Positions 5,523 through 6,005 of a stretch of DNA of 6,005 nucleotides are shown here, piece by piece (position 1 is the stretch's first letter; every line of letters begins with the position of its first letter). The position numbers were made by a program, and so were the translations under genes. The DNA comes from DATIGJ01 sp035644155 (GTDB lineage Bacteria; Patescibacteriota; Microgenomatia; Levybacterales; UBA12049). The notes beneath the pieces are model-generated. The model was not told the origin of the DNA, made no database searches, and saw nothing but the letters and a program-made list of their open reading frames with translations. Location of the stretch: contig DASQPC010000022.1 in NCBI GenBank assembly GCA_035644155.1, positions 1 through 6,005 of the forward strand, written 5' to 3'.

Positions 5523-6005
5523 ATGAAAAAAATATTCTTTTTGCTTATTATTCTCTCTCTTTTTTTGCGTTTCCCTTTTTCCATATATGCAGCTTCCATT
5601 GATTCCTCTTTGAACGCACCTCATCAAGCAAAAGTGAAGGGACATATCCTTGATGCGAAAATTACCACAAGGACTCTGCAAACTCGTTTACCTATCCCTA
5701 CTGTCTCGGAGACGTTGCAGATACGGTTGGAAGATGGAAATGAACGAGGCAAAATCATAAAGATTGATTACATATCAAATGATACAAGTCATCCTGTTTT
5801 GGTTAAAGGCGATGAAATAATTCTTGGAGCATCATCCTTTAATGGAGAAAATACTTATTATGTTATCGATAAATATCGTACAGATAAAATTATATATATT
5901 GTTCTCAGTTTTATTGTGGTTGTCTTACTTGTTACCGGTAAAAAAGGATTGAGATCGTTGCTAGGATTAATTATTAGTTTGCTTGCGGTTTTTGGTTTTG
6001 TTATT
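5523..6005 (+). CDS. YibE/F-like membrane protein, N-terminal part (runs off right edge)
   Basis: The first 161 residues of a protein still open at the window edge. It starts with a signal-peptide-like segment (MKK, hydrophobic 4-22, YAAS at 22-25), then an extracytoplasmic domain of about 95 residues with beta character (AKVKGHILDAKI, ETLQIRLEDG, GKIIKIDYI, VLVKGDEIIL). The segment NTYYVIDKYRTDKIIYIVLSFIVVVLLV leads into the first membrane helix (about 123-138), then GKKGLRSLLGL and a second helix (about 147-161). The order Lys-Gly-Asp-Glu, Tyr-Tyr-x-x-Asp-x-Tyr-Arg, helix, Gly-x-Lys-Gly-Leu-Arg-x-Leu-Leu-Gly-Leu is the typical start of the YibE/F family (PF07907), whose members are usually about 350-400 residues with several helices. 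Their function is unknown; transport has been proposed. ATG 5523 is the only usual start after the in-frame TAA at 5490-5492. It is transcribed away from the other four genes, with 89 bases between. Confidence 0.9.
   Translation, partial: MKKIFFLLIILSLFLRFPFSIYAASIDSSLNAPHQAKVKGHILDAKITTRTLQTRLPIPTVSETLQIRLEDGNERGKIIKIDYISNDTSHPVLVKGDEIILGASSFNGENTYYVIDKYRTDKIIYIVLSFIVVVLLVTGKKGLRSLLGLIISLLAVFGFVI

Noticed and set aside
5463..5681. Minus-strand frame of 72 codons over the divergent promoter region
   Set aside because: It overlaps the start of the YibE/F-like gene, which is strongly supported, and has no recognisable features.

Overview
The window looks like a piece of a small-genome bacterium of the Patescibacteria (CPR), most likely near the Microgenomates. 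This is inference from style: AT-rich DNA, almost no non-coding space, a large secreted protein whose domains are joined by Thr-Pro linkers, and a small membrane-anchored protein with a Trp-Cys...Asp-Gly-Gln-Trp...Pro-Cys segment, which I associate with that group. The standard bacterial code fits: the 1146-codon frame is open with UGA treated as stop, so there is no sign of the UGA=Gly code of Gracilibacteria/SR1. I see no RNA genes, mobile elements, CRISPR arrays or attachment sites.

Four genes lie head to tail on the minus strand, reading right to left from 5433 to beyond the left edge. In order of transcription they are: a 1146-residue secreted protein with three DUF4082 domains around a ThuA/amidotransferase-like domain and a polysaccharide-deacetylase-like (NodB-fold) domain (1993-5433); a 168-residue membrane-anchored protein with a DUF3828/NTF2-like domain (1464-1970); an ABC transporter ATPase (699-1457); and the N-terminal 232 residues of its ABC-2 type permease (697 to the edge). 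Gaps of 22, 6 and 1 bases suggest one operon. A fifth gene reads the other way from 5523 and runs off the right edge; it is the N-terminal part of a YibE/F-like membrane protein.

The only real intergenic region is the 89-base divergent promoter region 5434-5522. It holds a good minus-strand promoter (TTGACT, 18 bp, TATGAT) and a plausible extended -10 promoter on the plus strand (TGC GATAAT). Both place the start codon only 6-8 bases beyond the -10 hexamer, so both mRNAs would be leaderless or nearly so.

A working picture, by inference: the large protein acts outside the cell on a surface glycan or other polymer, binding it through the DUF4082 domains. The DUF3828 protein sits on the outer face of the membrane. 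The ABC-2 exporter may move a lipid, glycan or peptide connected with the same envelope function. The exporter's substrate and the enzyme's substrate cannot be read from the sequence.
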